Assembly (NCBI GenBank): GCA_023443625.1
Contig: JAEZTQ010000069.1
Span: 1-31,603, forward strand
Reading direction: 5' to 3'
Source: Bacillota bacterium
GTDB lineage: Bacteria; Bacillota_A; Clostridia; Lachnospirales; Lachnospiraceae
Length of the DNA: 31,603 nucleotides
Shown here: piece after piece, positions 13,567 to 19,534 of the stretch
How the letters are laid out: each line of letters starts with the position of its first letter
How positions within the stretch are numbered: position 1 is the first letter of the stretch
The notes under the pieces: model-generated
Told to the model about the DNA's origin: nothing
Database searches by the model: none
What the model saw: only the letters and a program-made list of their open reading frames with translations
Program-made: the position numbers and the translations under genes

Positions 13567-14646
13567 TTGGTAGACAAAATGGACAATTACAAAAAAGTAC
13601 AGGAATTACTACAAAAGATATCTGTAGAGGCAATATTAATATCAAATGACAAGAATATGAGATATATTAGCGGATTCACAGGTGGAACTGGATATCTGTA
13701 TATTTCAGCAGCTAGGCGTGCTGTAGTTACTGATTTTCGCTATACCATACAGGCGGAGCAAGAAGCAGAAGGGTATGAAGTAATTACCATAACAGGTAAT
13801 GGCTATGAGGACACCCTCAATGATTTACTTAGAAGCGATGGAGTGAAGCGTCTGGCTTTTGAAGGAGAGGATCTGCTCTTTGCCACCTATAAGAAATTTC
13901 AAGAGAAGTTAGTAGTAGAGGAGTTTGTTCCAATTGGTGATGAAGTAGCCAAGATGAGAAGAATAAAGACCCCGAGAGAACTAGAATATATTAAGAAAGC
14001 TGAATCAATTGGAGACTTGGTATTTACAAAAATCTTAGATTATATAAAACCAGGGATGACAGAACTAGAAGTAGCAGCACAGATTGAATACCTTTTAAAG
14101 GTAAATGGTGCTAGCGGACTTAGTTTTTCCTCCATTGTAGTATCAGGTGTAAACTCCTCCATGCCTCATGGAGAACCCACACATAAGAAGATTGAAAAGG
14201 GAGATTTTCTTACAATGGATTTTGGTTGTGTTTATGAGGGTTATTGTTCAGATATGACAAGAACTATTGTGATTGGTAAAGCAACCCCTAGACAACAGGA
14301 AATATATAATACAGTTTTAGATGCGCAGCTTGCTGCCCTTGATTTTATTAAAGCAGGTTATCAAGGCAAAGAGGTAGATAAGATTGCTAGAGATATTATC
14401 TACAAAGCAGGATTTGAGGGCTGCTTTGGTCACGGACTTGGCCATAGCGTTGGACTTGATATTCACGAAAACCCCAGATTAAGCCTTTTTGAAGAGGATA
14501 TCATTCTGGCAGGTATGACAGAGACAGTGGAACCTGGAATATATGTAAAAGGCTTCGGTGGAGTTCGTATTGAAGATTTGGTAGTTGTAACAGAGAATGG
14601 ATGTGAGAATTTTACTCATTCTGAGAAACGATTGATTGAATTGTAA
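13567..14646 (+). CDS. pepP: Xaa-Pro aminopeptidase (M24 family)
   Basis: This metallopeptidase of about 359 residues has an N-terminal creatinase-like domain (first 130 residues, with MRYISGFTGGTGYL). The C-terminal pita-bread domain holds all five metal ligands: the aspartates in MDFGCVYEGYCSDMTRT, the histidine in HGLGHSVGLDIHENP, and the glutamates in VEPGIYV and RIEDLVV. It should remove N-terminal residues preceding proline. The start is uncertain: TTG at 13567 lies 7 bases after GAAAGG (13554-13559), TTG at 13561 is too close to it, and ATG at 13579 is 19 bases away. The gene is co-directional with aroQ and efp. Confidence 0.93.
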   Translation: MVDKMDNYKKVQELLQKISVEAILISNDKNMRYISGFTGGTGYLYISAARRAVVTDFRYTIQAEQEAEGYEVITITGNGYEDTLNDLLRSDGVKRLAFEGEDLLFATYKKFQEKLVVEEFVPIGDEVAKMRRIKTPRELEYIKKAESIGDLVFTKILDYIKPGMTELEVAAQIEYLLKVNGASGLSFSSIVVSGVNSSMPHGEPTHKKIEKGDFLTMDFGCVYEGYCSDMTRTIVIGKATPRQQEIYNTVLDAQLAALDFIKAGYQGKEVDKIARDIIYKAGFEGCFGHGLGHSVGLDIHENPRLSLFEEDIILAGMTETVEPGIYVKGFGGVRIEDLVVVTENGCENFTHSEKRLIEL

Positions 14647-14659
14647 TTAAAAAAAACAG

Positions 14660-14688
14660 TTGCAAAAAAGGCTATGTTAATATAGACT
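14660..14688 (+). promoter_or_regulatory. Possible promoter of efp
   Basis: TTGCAA (14660-14665), a 17-base spacer and TAGACT (14683-14688) form a moderate sigma-A match in the 74-bp gap before efp. efp may also be read from the upstream operon. Confidence 0.35.
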
Positions 14689-14720
14689 AAAGAGTAGTCA
14701 TTTTAAGGAGGAGTTGTAGT

Positions 14721-15278
14721 ATGGTTTCAGCAGGCGATTTTAGAAACGGCTTAACAGTAGAAATGGACAATGGTGTATATCAGATTATTGAGTTTCAGCA
14801 TGTTAAACCAGGTAAAGGCGCAGCATTTGTTAGAACAAAATTAAGGAATATTAAAAACGGTGGTGTAATCGAAAAGACCTTCCGTCCTACAGAAAAATTT
14901 CCCCAGGCACGTATCGATAGAAGCGATATGCAGTATTTGTATTCAGACGGAGAATTATTCCACTTCATGAATGTAGAGACCTATGATCAAATTGCTTTGA
15001 GTGAAGATGCTATCGGCGATTCTCTTGAATTTGTTAGAGAAAATGATATGGTTAAAATGCTTTCTCATAATGGACAGGTATTCGCTATTGAGCCTCCCTT
15101 ATTTGTAGAACTTCTTATTACAGATACAGAGCCAGGATTTAAGGGTGATACAGCACAGGGTGCAACAAAGCCTGCTGTTGTTGAGACAGGATCTACGGTT
15201 TATGTACCTTTATTCGTTGAGCAGGGTGATAGAATCAGTATTGACACCAGAACCGGCGAATATATGAAGAGAGTATAG
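14721..15278 (+). CDS. efp: Elongation factor P
   Basis: EF-P binds ribosomes stalled at polyproline stretches and promotes peptide bond formation. This 185-residue protein has the three beta-barrel domains and the domain I loop [11 protein letters not shown], with K32 at its tip. Position 32 is the residue modified in Bacillus EF-P. The C-terminal [17 protein letters not shown] is the usual signature. AAGGAGGAG lies upstream of the ATG. The position after aroQ-pepP and before spoIIIA is conserved in spore formers, but here about 6 kb of other DNA intervenes before spoIIIAA. Confidence 0.98.
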   Translation: MVSAGDFRNGLTVEMDNGVYQIIEFQHVKPGKGAAFVRTKLRNIKNGGVIEKTFRPTEKFPQARIDRSDMQYLYSDGELFHFMNVETYDQIALSEDAIGDSLEFVRENDMVKMLSHNGQVFAIEPPLFVELLITDTEPGFKGDTAQGATKPAVVETGSTVYVPLFVEQGDRISIDTRTGEYMKRV

Positions 15279-15279
15279 T

Positions 15280-15351
15280 CTCGCTAAATACATGCGAGCC
15301 ATTTAAAGTTTGCGCCTGCGTTATCCTCGGCACAAACTTATTCAAAGGGAA
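15280..15351. repeat. Palindromic repeat family A, copy downstream of efp
   Basis: A small hairpin, CTCGC (15280-15284) with GCGAG (15294-15298), is followed by a 46-bp module at 15306-15351. That module matches those at 24862-24907 and 24954-24999 in about 41 of 46 positions. Its arms are AAGTTTGCGC (15306-15315) and GCACAAACTT (15330-15339), and it ends in TCAAAGGGAA. Confidence 0.7.
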
Positions 15352-15375
15352 ATATGTTGAATTTGAATTAATATG

Positions 15376-15422
15376 AGCGCAATCCTTGGTAAATCAAGAT
15401 TTTTTGGGGGTTGCGCTTTTTG
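15376..15422 (+). terminator. Terminator after efp; repeat family B copy 1
   Basis: AGCGCAA (15376-15382) pairs with TTGCGCT (15411-15417), extended by G-U and G-C pairs, and TTTTT follows. The 3' part, GGTAAATCAAG then T-run, GGGG and TGCGCT, recurs at 17553-17583. A related hairpin is at 16025-16076. Confidence 0.75.
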
Positions 15423-15507
15423 CGTCAGTAGCGATAATCATTTTCAATAACAAAATAATTCCAATAATTACGAAAAAATGATCTTGTAAAAATAATATTA
15501 TGTTCGA

Positions 15508-15536
15508 TTGTAATTATATGGTTGTCGTGATATGCT
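15508..15536 (+). promoter_or_regulatory. Promoter of the small toxin-like gene
   Basis: TTGTAA (15508-15513), a 17-base spacer and TATGCT (15531-15536) preceded by TGA (extended -10) predict a start near 15542. The mRNA would then begin with AAAGGAGTAA, which is complementary to its own 3' end. Confidence 0.55.
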
Positions 15537-15594
15537 TAAAAAAGGAGTAATTGTGTACAGGGTGTGTTAACCTCCCAGAAGGGAGGTGGTGCCA

Positions 15595-15693
15595 ATGCAG
15601 TATGTTACATATAGTGATTTGTTTACTTTTGTAATTATGGTCATTGCGCTGCTTACCTATTTAAATAATAGGAATAATAAGCGAAAAAAATAA
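15595..15693 (+). CDS. Small hydrophobic peptide, putative holin-like type I toxin
   Basis: A 32-codon ORF starts MQYVTYSDLFTFVIMVIALL, followed by TYLNNRNNKRKK. It has one transmembrane helix (about 9-23) and a strongly basic tail, the pattern of membrane-acting type I toxins and of the putative holin-like toxin family of Firmicutes. The Shine-Dalgarno GGGAGG (15581-15586) is 8 bases from the ATG but lies in a perfect hairpin with CCTCCC (15571-15576). The 3' end of the ORF overlaps a divergent antisense RNA with its own promoter and terminator. A five-codon leader ORF (AAAGGAG, then GTG at 15553 to TAA at 15568-15570) precedes it. Toxicity is inferred from architecture only. Confidence 0.7.
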   Translation: MQYVTYSDLFTFVIMVIALLTYLNNRNNKRKK

Positions 15694-15776
15694 CTGCCCC
15701 TGACTTAGCCGGTCCGTTGGGCAGTTAAATTGACAATCGGAGGTTAACCACTTTGTGGGCGGTTACTCCTTTTCTT
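15684..15776 (-). ncRNA. Antisense RNA, putative type I antitoxin
   Basis: The minus strand has an extended -10 promoter just outside this interval. It also has a classic intrinsic terminator: AACTGCCC (15726-15719) pairs with GGGCAGTT (15699-15692), followed by A and seven T (15690-15684). The predicted transcript is about 93 nt. It folds first through 15769-15739 and then through the terminator stem. It is complementary to the last ten or so bases of the toxin ORF and the whole toxin 3' UTR. This tail-to-tail overlap is the layout of txpA/RatA and bsrG/SR4 in Bacillus. Nothing but sequence supports its expression. Confidence 0.65.
15739..15775 (+). terminator. Toxin mRNA terminator, complementary to the mRNA 5' end
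   Basis: GGAG (15739-15742) and TAACC (15745-15749) pair with GGTTA (15761-15765) and CTCC (15766-15769), followed by TTTTCTT. The same bases match the 5' leader: GGAGGTTAAC (15739-15748) with GTTAACCTCC (15566-15575), and TTACTCCTTTT (15763-15773) with AAAAGGAGTAA (15540-15550). Confidence 0.65.
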
Positions 15777-15782
15777 ATATTT

Positions 15783-15811
15783 AATATAACATCATGGCAA
15801 ATAAAAGTAAA
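15783..15811 (-). promoter_or_regulatory. Promoter of the antisense RNA
   Basis: On the minus strand TTTACT (15811-15806), a 17-base spacer and TATATT (15788-15783) preceded by TGT give an extended -10 promoter, with start near 15776. It overlaps the start of the ORF at 15794. Confidence 0.5.
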
Positions 15812-16003
15812 GCATTTCTGGTTGAATATACACCAATACCTGCAGAAGCTAAAGATAGACATATGTTTTTGCGTTTAAAAAAAGCACTGTCAGATTTATA
15901 TCTAATACAAATGAATGTTACCAGAGAAATGATACAGGATTATTTATCTGTTATTATTACAGTAAGAAAGGGCGAATGCCCTAATGAAGAGCAGTTATAC
16001 TAA
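15794..16003 (+). CDS. Hypothetical 69-residue protein, doubtful
   Basis: The frame encodes a mixed, soluble-looking sequence beginning MANKSKAFLVEYTPIPAEAK and ending in KGECPNEEQLY. It has a helical middle, RLKKALSDLYLIQMNVTREM. I recognise no family. There is no Shine-Dalgarno before the ATG, and the start lies inside the predicted antisense-RNA promoter, so translation from here is uncertain. It may be a fragment of a larger gene. A good terminator (16025-16076) follows at once, which favours some transcription of this strand. Confidence 0.4.
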   Translation: MANKSKAFLVEYTPIPAEAKDRHMFLRLKKALSDLYLIQMNVTREMIQDYLSVIITVRKGECPNEEQLY

Positions 16004-16024
16004 AATATTATGTAGAATTAATTT

Positions 16025-16076
16025 AGTGCAATCCAAGAAAAATCAGAGGTTTTCCTTGGATTGCGCTATTTTTTTA
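16025..16076. terminator. Terminator between convergent genes; repeat family B copy 2
   Basis: A 13-bp stem, 16025-16037 with 16055-16067 (one G-U), is followed by a T-rich run. It shares CAATCC, AAATCA and GGATTGCGCT-type blocks with the hairpins at 15376 and 17553. It can terminate the plus-strand transcript, and it lies just past the rsgA stop on the minus strand. Confidence 0.75.
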
Positions 16077-16121
16077 TTTTCTATGGGAAATATTTCAGCT
16101 CCAGGAAGGGAGGAGTTGCAC

Positions 16122-17201
16122 TCACTCCACCTCTGCATGTTTGAGTGCTGCTTTAACACTGGTACGGTTTTTCTTATTCCCTGTTAGCTGCTTTCCCCAT
16201 TGTTTTTCTTTGATTTTTTGCTTCATTGCTTTCCTTGCTTCAAAATTAACGTACTCTTTTTGTAATTTTGACCAGCTTTCCCATCGTTTATGGTCCAGAG
16301 ATCCATTGTTCAGGGCTTTTCTGATTGCACAACCTGGCTCATTCTTATGCTTGCAGTCTTGAAAGCGGCATTTCGTTACCATTTCCTCGATATCTCCAAA
16401 CATTACTTCCATGCCACTATCCGCTTCCCATAGAGACAAGGAACGCATTCCCGGTGTATCAAGAATTAAGCCACCCTCAGGTAGAAGTACCAGCTGTCTG
16501 TGTGTCGTTGTATGCCTTCCCTTATCATCATATTCCCTGATTTCTCCGATTTTTAGCAATTCCTTGCCTGCAAGACAATTAAGTAGAGTGGATTTACCTA
16601 CACCCGAGGAGCCCAATAGAGCAATTGTTTTTCCCGGTATAATATACTTTCTAATTTCATCAATTCCACTCCCTGTTATACAGCTGATGGCAAATACCTC
16701 CACTCCAGGAACAGTTTCATAAACAATTGCTTTCTTTTCTGCCACATTATCACAACAATCCATCTTCGTCAGAATGACAACAGGCATTGCTCCGCTTTCC
16801 CAAGCTGCAATCATGTACCGTTCCAATCGTCTTACATTAAAATCCCGATTTAGGGATTGTATCAGGAAGACTATATCTACATTAGCAGCAACAATCTGTT
16901 CCTTTAATTCAATACCGGCGGCGGTTCTTGAGAACTTGGTCTTTCTTGCTAGTACAAAGTGAATATGATGTGTATTGGTTTCACGAAAATATTCTAAACC
17001 CACCCAATCACCTACTGCTAATTGCATTACTTCCTCATTCTTCCCTATAGGTCTGCTAACTTGAAGTTCTCCATCCTCAGTCATTACACGAAGCAATTGA
17101 CCATAATCTGCAATGATTCTTCCGGGAAACATCTCGGCCTTCGAGTTCTTATTCCATTCTTTTTCAAAGAACTCATTCCATCCGTAATCTTTAATATTCA
17201 T
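16122..17201 (-). CDS. rsgA: Ribosome small-subunit-dependent GTPase A
   Basis: This 359-residue circularly permuted GTPase acts in late 30S subunit maturation. An N-terminal OB domain (about 25-95) is followed by the permuted G domain: G4 TKMD (145-148), G5-like SCITG, G1 GSSGVGKS (197-204), the HTTTHR switch region and G3 DTPG (248-251). The zinc site is C278, C283, H285 and C291. It is longer than the roughly 300-residue RsgA typical of many Firmicutes, with extra N- and C-terminal residues, so the genome may hold a second, shorter copy (inference). AAAGGA precedes the ATG. The only convincing promoter is at 17494-17522, beyond a terminator-bearing leader. Confidence 0.95.
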   Translation of the reverse strand: MNIKDYGWNEFFEKEWNKNSKAEMFPGRIIADYGQLLRVMTEDGELQVSRPIGKNEEVMQLAVGDWVGLEYFRETNTHHIHFVLARKTKFSRTAAGIELKEQIVAANVDIVFLIQSLNRDFNVRRLERYMIAAWESGAMPVVILTKMDCCDNVAEKKAIVYETVPGVEVFAISCITGSGIDEIRKYIIPGKTIALLGSSGVGKSTLLNCLAGKELLKIGEIREYDDKGRHTTTHRQLVLLPEGGLILDTPGMRSLSLWEADSGMEVMFGDIEEMVTKCRFQDCKHKNEPGCAIRKALNNGSLDHKRWESWSKLQKEYVNFEARKAMKQKIKEKQWGKQLTGNKKNRTSVKAALKHAEVE

Positions 17202-17305
17202 TCATTAATTCCTTTCTTAATTGTCACTGTTGTTATTTCAGTTCTCAATTCTGTTCTTATTTTCACTCCTCTTACCTGCCTTCTTCGAATTTTAAGCATA
17301 CAAAA

Positions 17306-17327
17306 AGCACGCTACCAAGGGCGTGCT
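17306..17327 (-). terminator. Intrinsic terminator/attenuator before rsgA
   Basis: A 7-bp GC-rich stem with an 8-base loop is followed on the minus strand by TTTTTG. No minus-strand gene larger than 11 codons lies upstream for it to end. Confidence 0.75.
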
Positions 17328-17400
17328 CCAAATTTATCTTTATACACGATTTAGGTTGCTGGAAGAAGGTGCAAAGGCATATGCCCTTGCTAATATTTGA

Positions 17401-17436
17401 TTAAATGAAACTCACCTCATAAATTATTCTAGCCAT
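17401..17436 (-). CDS. Eleven-residue leader peptide candidate
   Basis: On the minus strand ATG at 17436 opens MARIIYEVSFI and a stop, with AGGAG (17451-17447) 10 bases upstream as part of GAAAGGAG. It lies between a consensus promoter and a hairpin/terminator pair, the position of a ribosome-sensing leader peptide. Its translation is unproven. Confidence 0.4.
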   Translation of the reverse strand: MARIIYEVSFI

Positions 17437-17493
17437 ATTCCAACAACTCCTTTCGATAATACCATTAATAATAATTTTATAGTCTACAGGGTA

Positions 17494-17522
17494 ATTATAT
17501 CTACATTCCCATTCTTTGTCAA
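17494..17522 (-). promoter_or_regulatory. Consensus sigma-A promoter (minus strand) for the rsgA leader
   Basis: On the minus strand TTGACA (17522-17517), a spacer of exactly 17 bases and TATAAT (17499-17494) match the consensus at every position. This is the best promoter in the window. Start is expected near 17487. Confidence 0.85.
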
Positions 17523-17550
17523 TGTATTAATGCTAAAATTTGTCACATCT

Positions 17551-17583
17551 TCAGGTAAATCAAGGTTTTTCCTGGGGTGCGCT
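17551..17583 (+). repeat. Repeat family B copy 3, left arm missing
   Basis: GGTAAATCAAG (17554-17564), T-run, CCTGGGG and TGCGCT match the right two-thirds of the post-efp terminator (15376-15422). The following TTTTGGGAAAAGTATTCA resembles the sequence after the 16025 hairpin. The left arm is absent, so it is a remnant and not a working terminator. The rest of 17523-17683 shows no gene. Confidence 0.55.
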
Positions 17584-17683
17584 ATGTTTAGTTATTTATT
17601 ATTTTGGGAAAAGTATTCACCCTTTGATACAACTCAGATACATGCAACTAGAGCAGCAATACTGCAATTTGCTTAAAAATTAA

Positions 17684-17712
17684 TAGCCAATATTAATAAT
17701 ATATGGTATAAT
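17684..17712 (+). promoter_or_regulatory. Promoter of oadG-oadB
   Basis: TAGCCA (17684-17689), a 17-base spacer and TATAAT (17707-17712) preceded by TGG (extended -10) predict a start near 17719. The leader before oadG would be about 220 nt. Confidence 0.6.
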
Positions 17713-17753
17713 AAACATATGAGTCAGCTAATTGAATAAGATACATTAATCCG

Positions 17754-17830
17754 GTTGGCAGCCCTAGGGTTGTTTCAAGTTTTGAGCTTATAGGGTGGAG
17801 AGCTTTGTTAGAGGTTCTGCTACTTTTTTT
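17754..17830 (+). promoter_or_regulatory. Structured leader with alternative pairings before oadG; candidate riboswitch or attenuator
   Basis: TGGCAG (17756-17761) can pair with CTGCTA (17817-17822), and CCCTA (17762-17766) with TAGGG (17791-17795), stacking next to it. A competing helix, AGAGCT (17799-17804) with GGTTCT (17813-17818), shares bases with the first. Seven T follow at 17824-17830. This is the form of a transcription attenuator. I do not recognise a known riboswitch consensus. A sodium sensor would suit the downstream sodium pump, but that is a guess from context. Confidence 0.45.
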
Positions 17831-17866
17831 ATGTAAAATTTTACCAATGCTAAGCTTTATATTAAT

Positions 17867-17891
17867 GTTATAGGTATGCGCATCCTATAAC
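17867..17891. repeat. Palindromic repeat, copy 2 (TATAGG...CCTATA type)
   Basis: GTTATAGG (17867-17874) and CCTATAAC (17884-17891) flank an ATGCGCAT-like core. It resembles the palindrome at 5521-5547 and lies 46 bases before oadG. Confidence 0.5.
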
Positions 17892-17937
17892 ATAATAAAT
17901 AAAAATAAATTAAGGATTAAACAAGGAGGTGAGTTTT

Positions 17938-18087
17938 ATGAATTTAACAGATAGTATTCTGGTGGCCTTGTTTTGTATGGCCGTTGTTTTTTGTATACTC
18001 GCTGTGTTATGGGGACTGATACGAGTATTTTCATTCATTATCAGAAGTTTTGAAAGTAAAAGTAATAGTGAAAGCAGTTCTATGTGA
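17938..18087 (+). CDS. Small OadG-like subunit of a sodium-pump decarboxylase
   Basis: A 49-residue ORF starts MNLTDSILVALFCMAVVFCI. It has one transmembrane helix (about 7-31), then RVFSFIIRSF and a Ser-rich tail. OadG/gamma-type subunits of sodium-translocating decarboxylases have this form and assemble the beta subunit with the carboxyltransferase. AAGGAGG lies 6-7 bases before the ATG. The downstream oadB, 61 bp away, is the main support. It is short for the family (often 80 or more residues), and the metal-binding C-terminal end is not evident. Confidence 0.7.
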   Translation: MNLTDSILVALFCMAVVFCILAVLWGLIRVFSFIIRSFESKSNSESSSM

Positions 18088-18148
18088 CAACTCCAACTTG
18101 CCAGACTAGTTTTGCATAGGAGTATTTTTACACTAAGGAGGACAAAAA

Positions 18149-19285
18149 GTGTTTAAAGATTCATTAATTAAATTATGGGAAAGTTCGGGGTTCGCTGCAT
18201 TAAATTGGCAATCCCTAGTGATGATTATTTTAGCATGTGTACTTATCTACCTTGCTGTAGCAAAGAAATTTGAACCACTTCTTCTGTTGCCAATTGCTTT
18301 TGGTATGTTGCTAGCTAATCTCCCTATGTCAGGGGTGATGAGTGATCCAACAGCGACAGAACCTGGTGGTATTCTATATTATTTATACAAAGGTGTTAAA
18401 TTGGGCATCTATCCCTCTTTGATTTTCTTAGGGATTGGTGCAATGACAGATTTTGGCCCATTGATTGCCAGACCCAGTTGTATGATTATAGGAGCAGGTG
18501 CACAGTTTGGTATTGTAATCGCCTTTATTATTGCTTGTGCTTTAGGCTTCTTACCTGAGGAGGCAGCATCCATTGGAATTATTGGTGGTGCTGATGGGCC
18601 AACAGCAATATTCCTAACCACCAGACTGGCGCCTGAATTATTAGCCCCCATAGCGATTGCTGCCTATTCCTATATGGCTCTAATCCCGATGATCCAACCG
18701 CCAATCATGAGATTGTTAACAACTAAGAAAGAACGGGAGATTCAGATGGAACAGATGCGTCAGGTATCCAGGCTTGAGAAGATATGTTTCCCTATTGTTG
18801 TTTCAATTTTATGTATCCTCCTCATCCCTTCAGTTGCACCTTTGATTGGTATGTTAATGCTGGGTAACCTATTTAGGGAGTCAGGAGTTGCTGACAGACT
18901 ATCAGATACGGCTCAGAATGCATTAATCAATATCGTAACTATATTCTTGGGTGTTACCGTGGGAGCTACAGCAACAGGAGCTTTATTCTTAAAACCCTCT
19001 ACCTTAAAAATAATTGTGCTGGGATTGATAGCCTTTATGTTCAGTACCGTAGGAGGTCTTCTCATCGGAAAATTTATGTGCTTTATTACCAAAGGAAAGA
19101 TTAATCCTCTGATTGGGTCAGCGGGTGTGTCGGCAGTACCTATGGCAGCTCGTATATCCCAGATTGAAGGACAGAAGGCAAAACCAGGAAATTATCTGCT
19201 TATGCATGCCATGGGGCCTAATGTAGCAGGAGTAATCGGTTCTGCAATTGCAGCTGGTATTCTTCTATCTCTATTTGGTAAATAA
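18149..19285 (+). CDS. oadB: Sodium-translocating decarboxylase beta subunit
   Basis: This 378-residue polytopic membrane protein couples decarboxylation of a carboxybiotin group to export of sodium. Diagnostic segments are KKFEPLLLLPIAFGMLLANLP, IGAMTDFGPLIARP, GGADGPTAIFLT (with the ion-site aspartate), MIQPPIMRLLTTKKER, and the C-terminal NPLIGSAGVSAVPMAAR and GPNVAGVIGSA. It starts at a GTG at 18149, 7 bases after AAGGAGG. The substrate (oxaloacetate, methylmalonyl-CoA or glutaconyl-CoA) cannot be told, since no carboxyltransferase or biotin-carrier gene lies nearby. Those subunits must be encoded elsewhere. Confidence 0.93.
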   Translation: MFKDSLIKLWESSGFAALNWQSLVMIILACVLIYLAVAKKFEPLLLLPIAFGMLLANLPMSGVMSDPTATEPGGILYYLYKGVKLGIYPSLIFLGIGAMTDFGPLIARPSCMIIGAGAQFGIVIAFIIACALGFLPEEAASIGIIGGADGPTAIFLTTRLAPELLAPIAIAAYSYMALIPMIQPPIMRLLTTKKEREIQMEQMRQVSRLEKICFPIVVSILCILLIPSVAPLIGMLMLGNLFRESGVADRLSDTAQNALINIVTIFLGVTVGATATGALFLKPSTLKIIVLGLIAFMFSTVGGLLIGKFMCFITKGKINPLIGSAGVSAVPMAARISQIEGQKAKPGNYLLMHAMGPNVAGVIGSAIAAGILLSLFGK

Positions 19286-19304
19286 GTTACCAATTAAGTA
19301 AAGA

Positions 19305-19344
19305 TGGCGCAACTACAAATTAATAATCTGTAGTTAGCGCCATT
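19305..19344 (+). terminator. Terminator after oadB
   Basis: ATGGCGC (19305-19311) pairs with GCGCCAT (19338-19344) and ACTACA (19313-19318) with TGTAGT (19330-19335). The tail TTCT is a weak U-tract. Confidence 0.65.
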
Positions 19345-19478
19345 TCTAGACTTATATAATAGGTATTAGATCAAATAGATGGCTTTTCCTAAATTAACCT
19401 AGGGGCCATGTCCTAATATACATATAGATTAATCCCCTACAAAATGCTACAATATTGTATAGATTAGCAAAAAATAGT

Positions 19479-19508
19479 TTGACCTTTACCAATGATTAGA
19501 ATTATAAA
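19479..19508 (+). promoter_or_regulatory. Promoter of the membrane-protein gene
   Basis: TTGACC (19479-19484), an 18-base spacer and TATAAA (19503-19508) each match consensus at five of six positions. The start falls only about 20 bases before the ATG at 19535, so the leader is very short. Confidence 0.6.
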
Positions 19509-19534
19509 TCTATAGATGTGGGGGAACAAAAGTT

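Larger units (their letters stand above)
17301..17487 (-). ncRNA. Leader RNA or small RNA upstream of rsgA, with attenuator
   Basis: Transcription from the consensus minus-strand promoter would give about 187 nt, ending at a terminator: AGCACGC (17327-17321 read on minus), loop CCTTGGTA, GCGTGCT (17312-17306), then TTTTTG. In between are an 11-codon ORF (17436-17401) and a hairpin GCAAGGGC/GCCTTTGC (17390-17371). CAAGGGC of that hairpin (17389-17383) is perfectly complementary to GCCCTTG of the terminator (17322-17316), so the two hairpins and a longer-range pairing are alternatives. Read-through would enter rsgA 100 bases later. It could equally be an independent small RNA. Confidence 0.6.

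Noticed and set aside
15540..15773. Terminal inverted repeats of a small transposable element
   Set aside because: The complementary ends are explained by the predicted mRNA start and terminator of the toxin gene, and no target duplication is seen. An element origin cannot be excluded.
16411..16722. 103-residue plus-strand ORF inside rsgA
   Set aside because: Antisense to the GTPase motifs; no ribosome-binding site.
17022..17354. 110-residue plus-strand ORF
   Set aside because: It is mostly antisense to rsgA and its leader, with no Shine-Dalgarno and no family resemblance.
17805..17830. preQ1-I-like sequence GTTAGAGGTTCTGCTAC in the oadG leader
   Set aside because: The opening resembles a preQ1 aptamer, but the required closing CCTCT and A-rich tail are missing and the genes are unrelated to queuosine.
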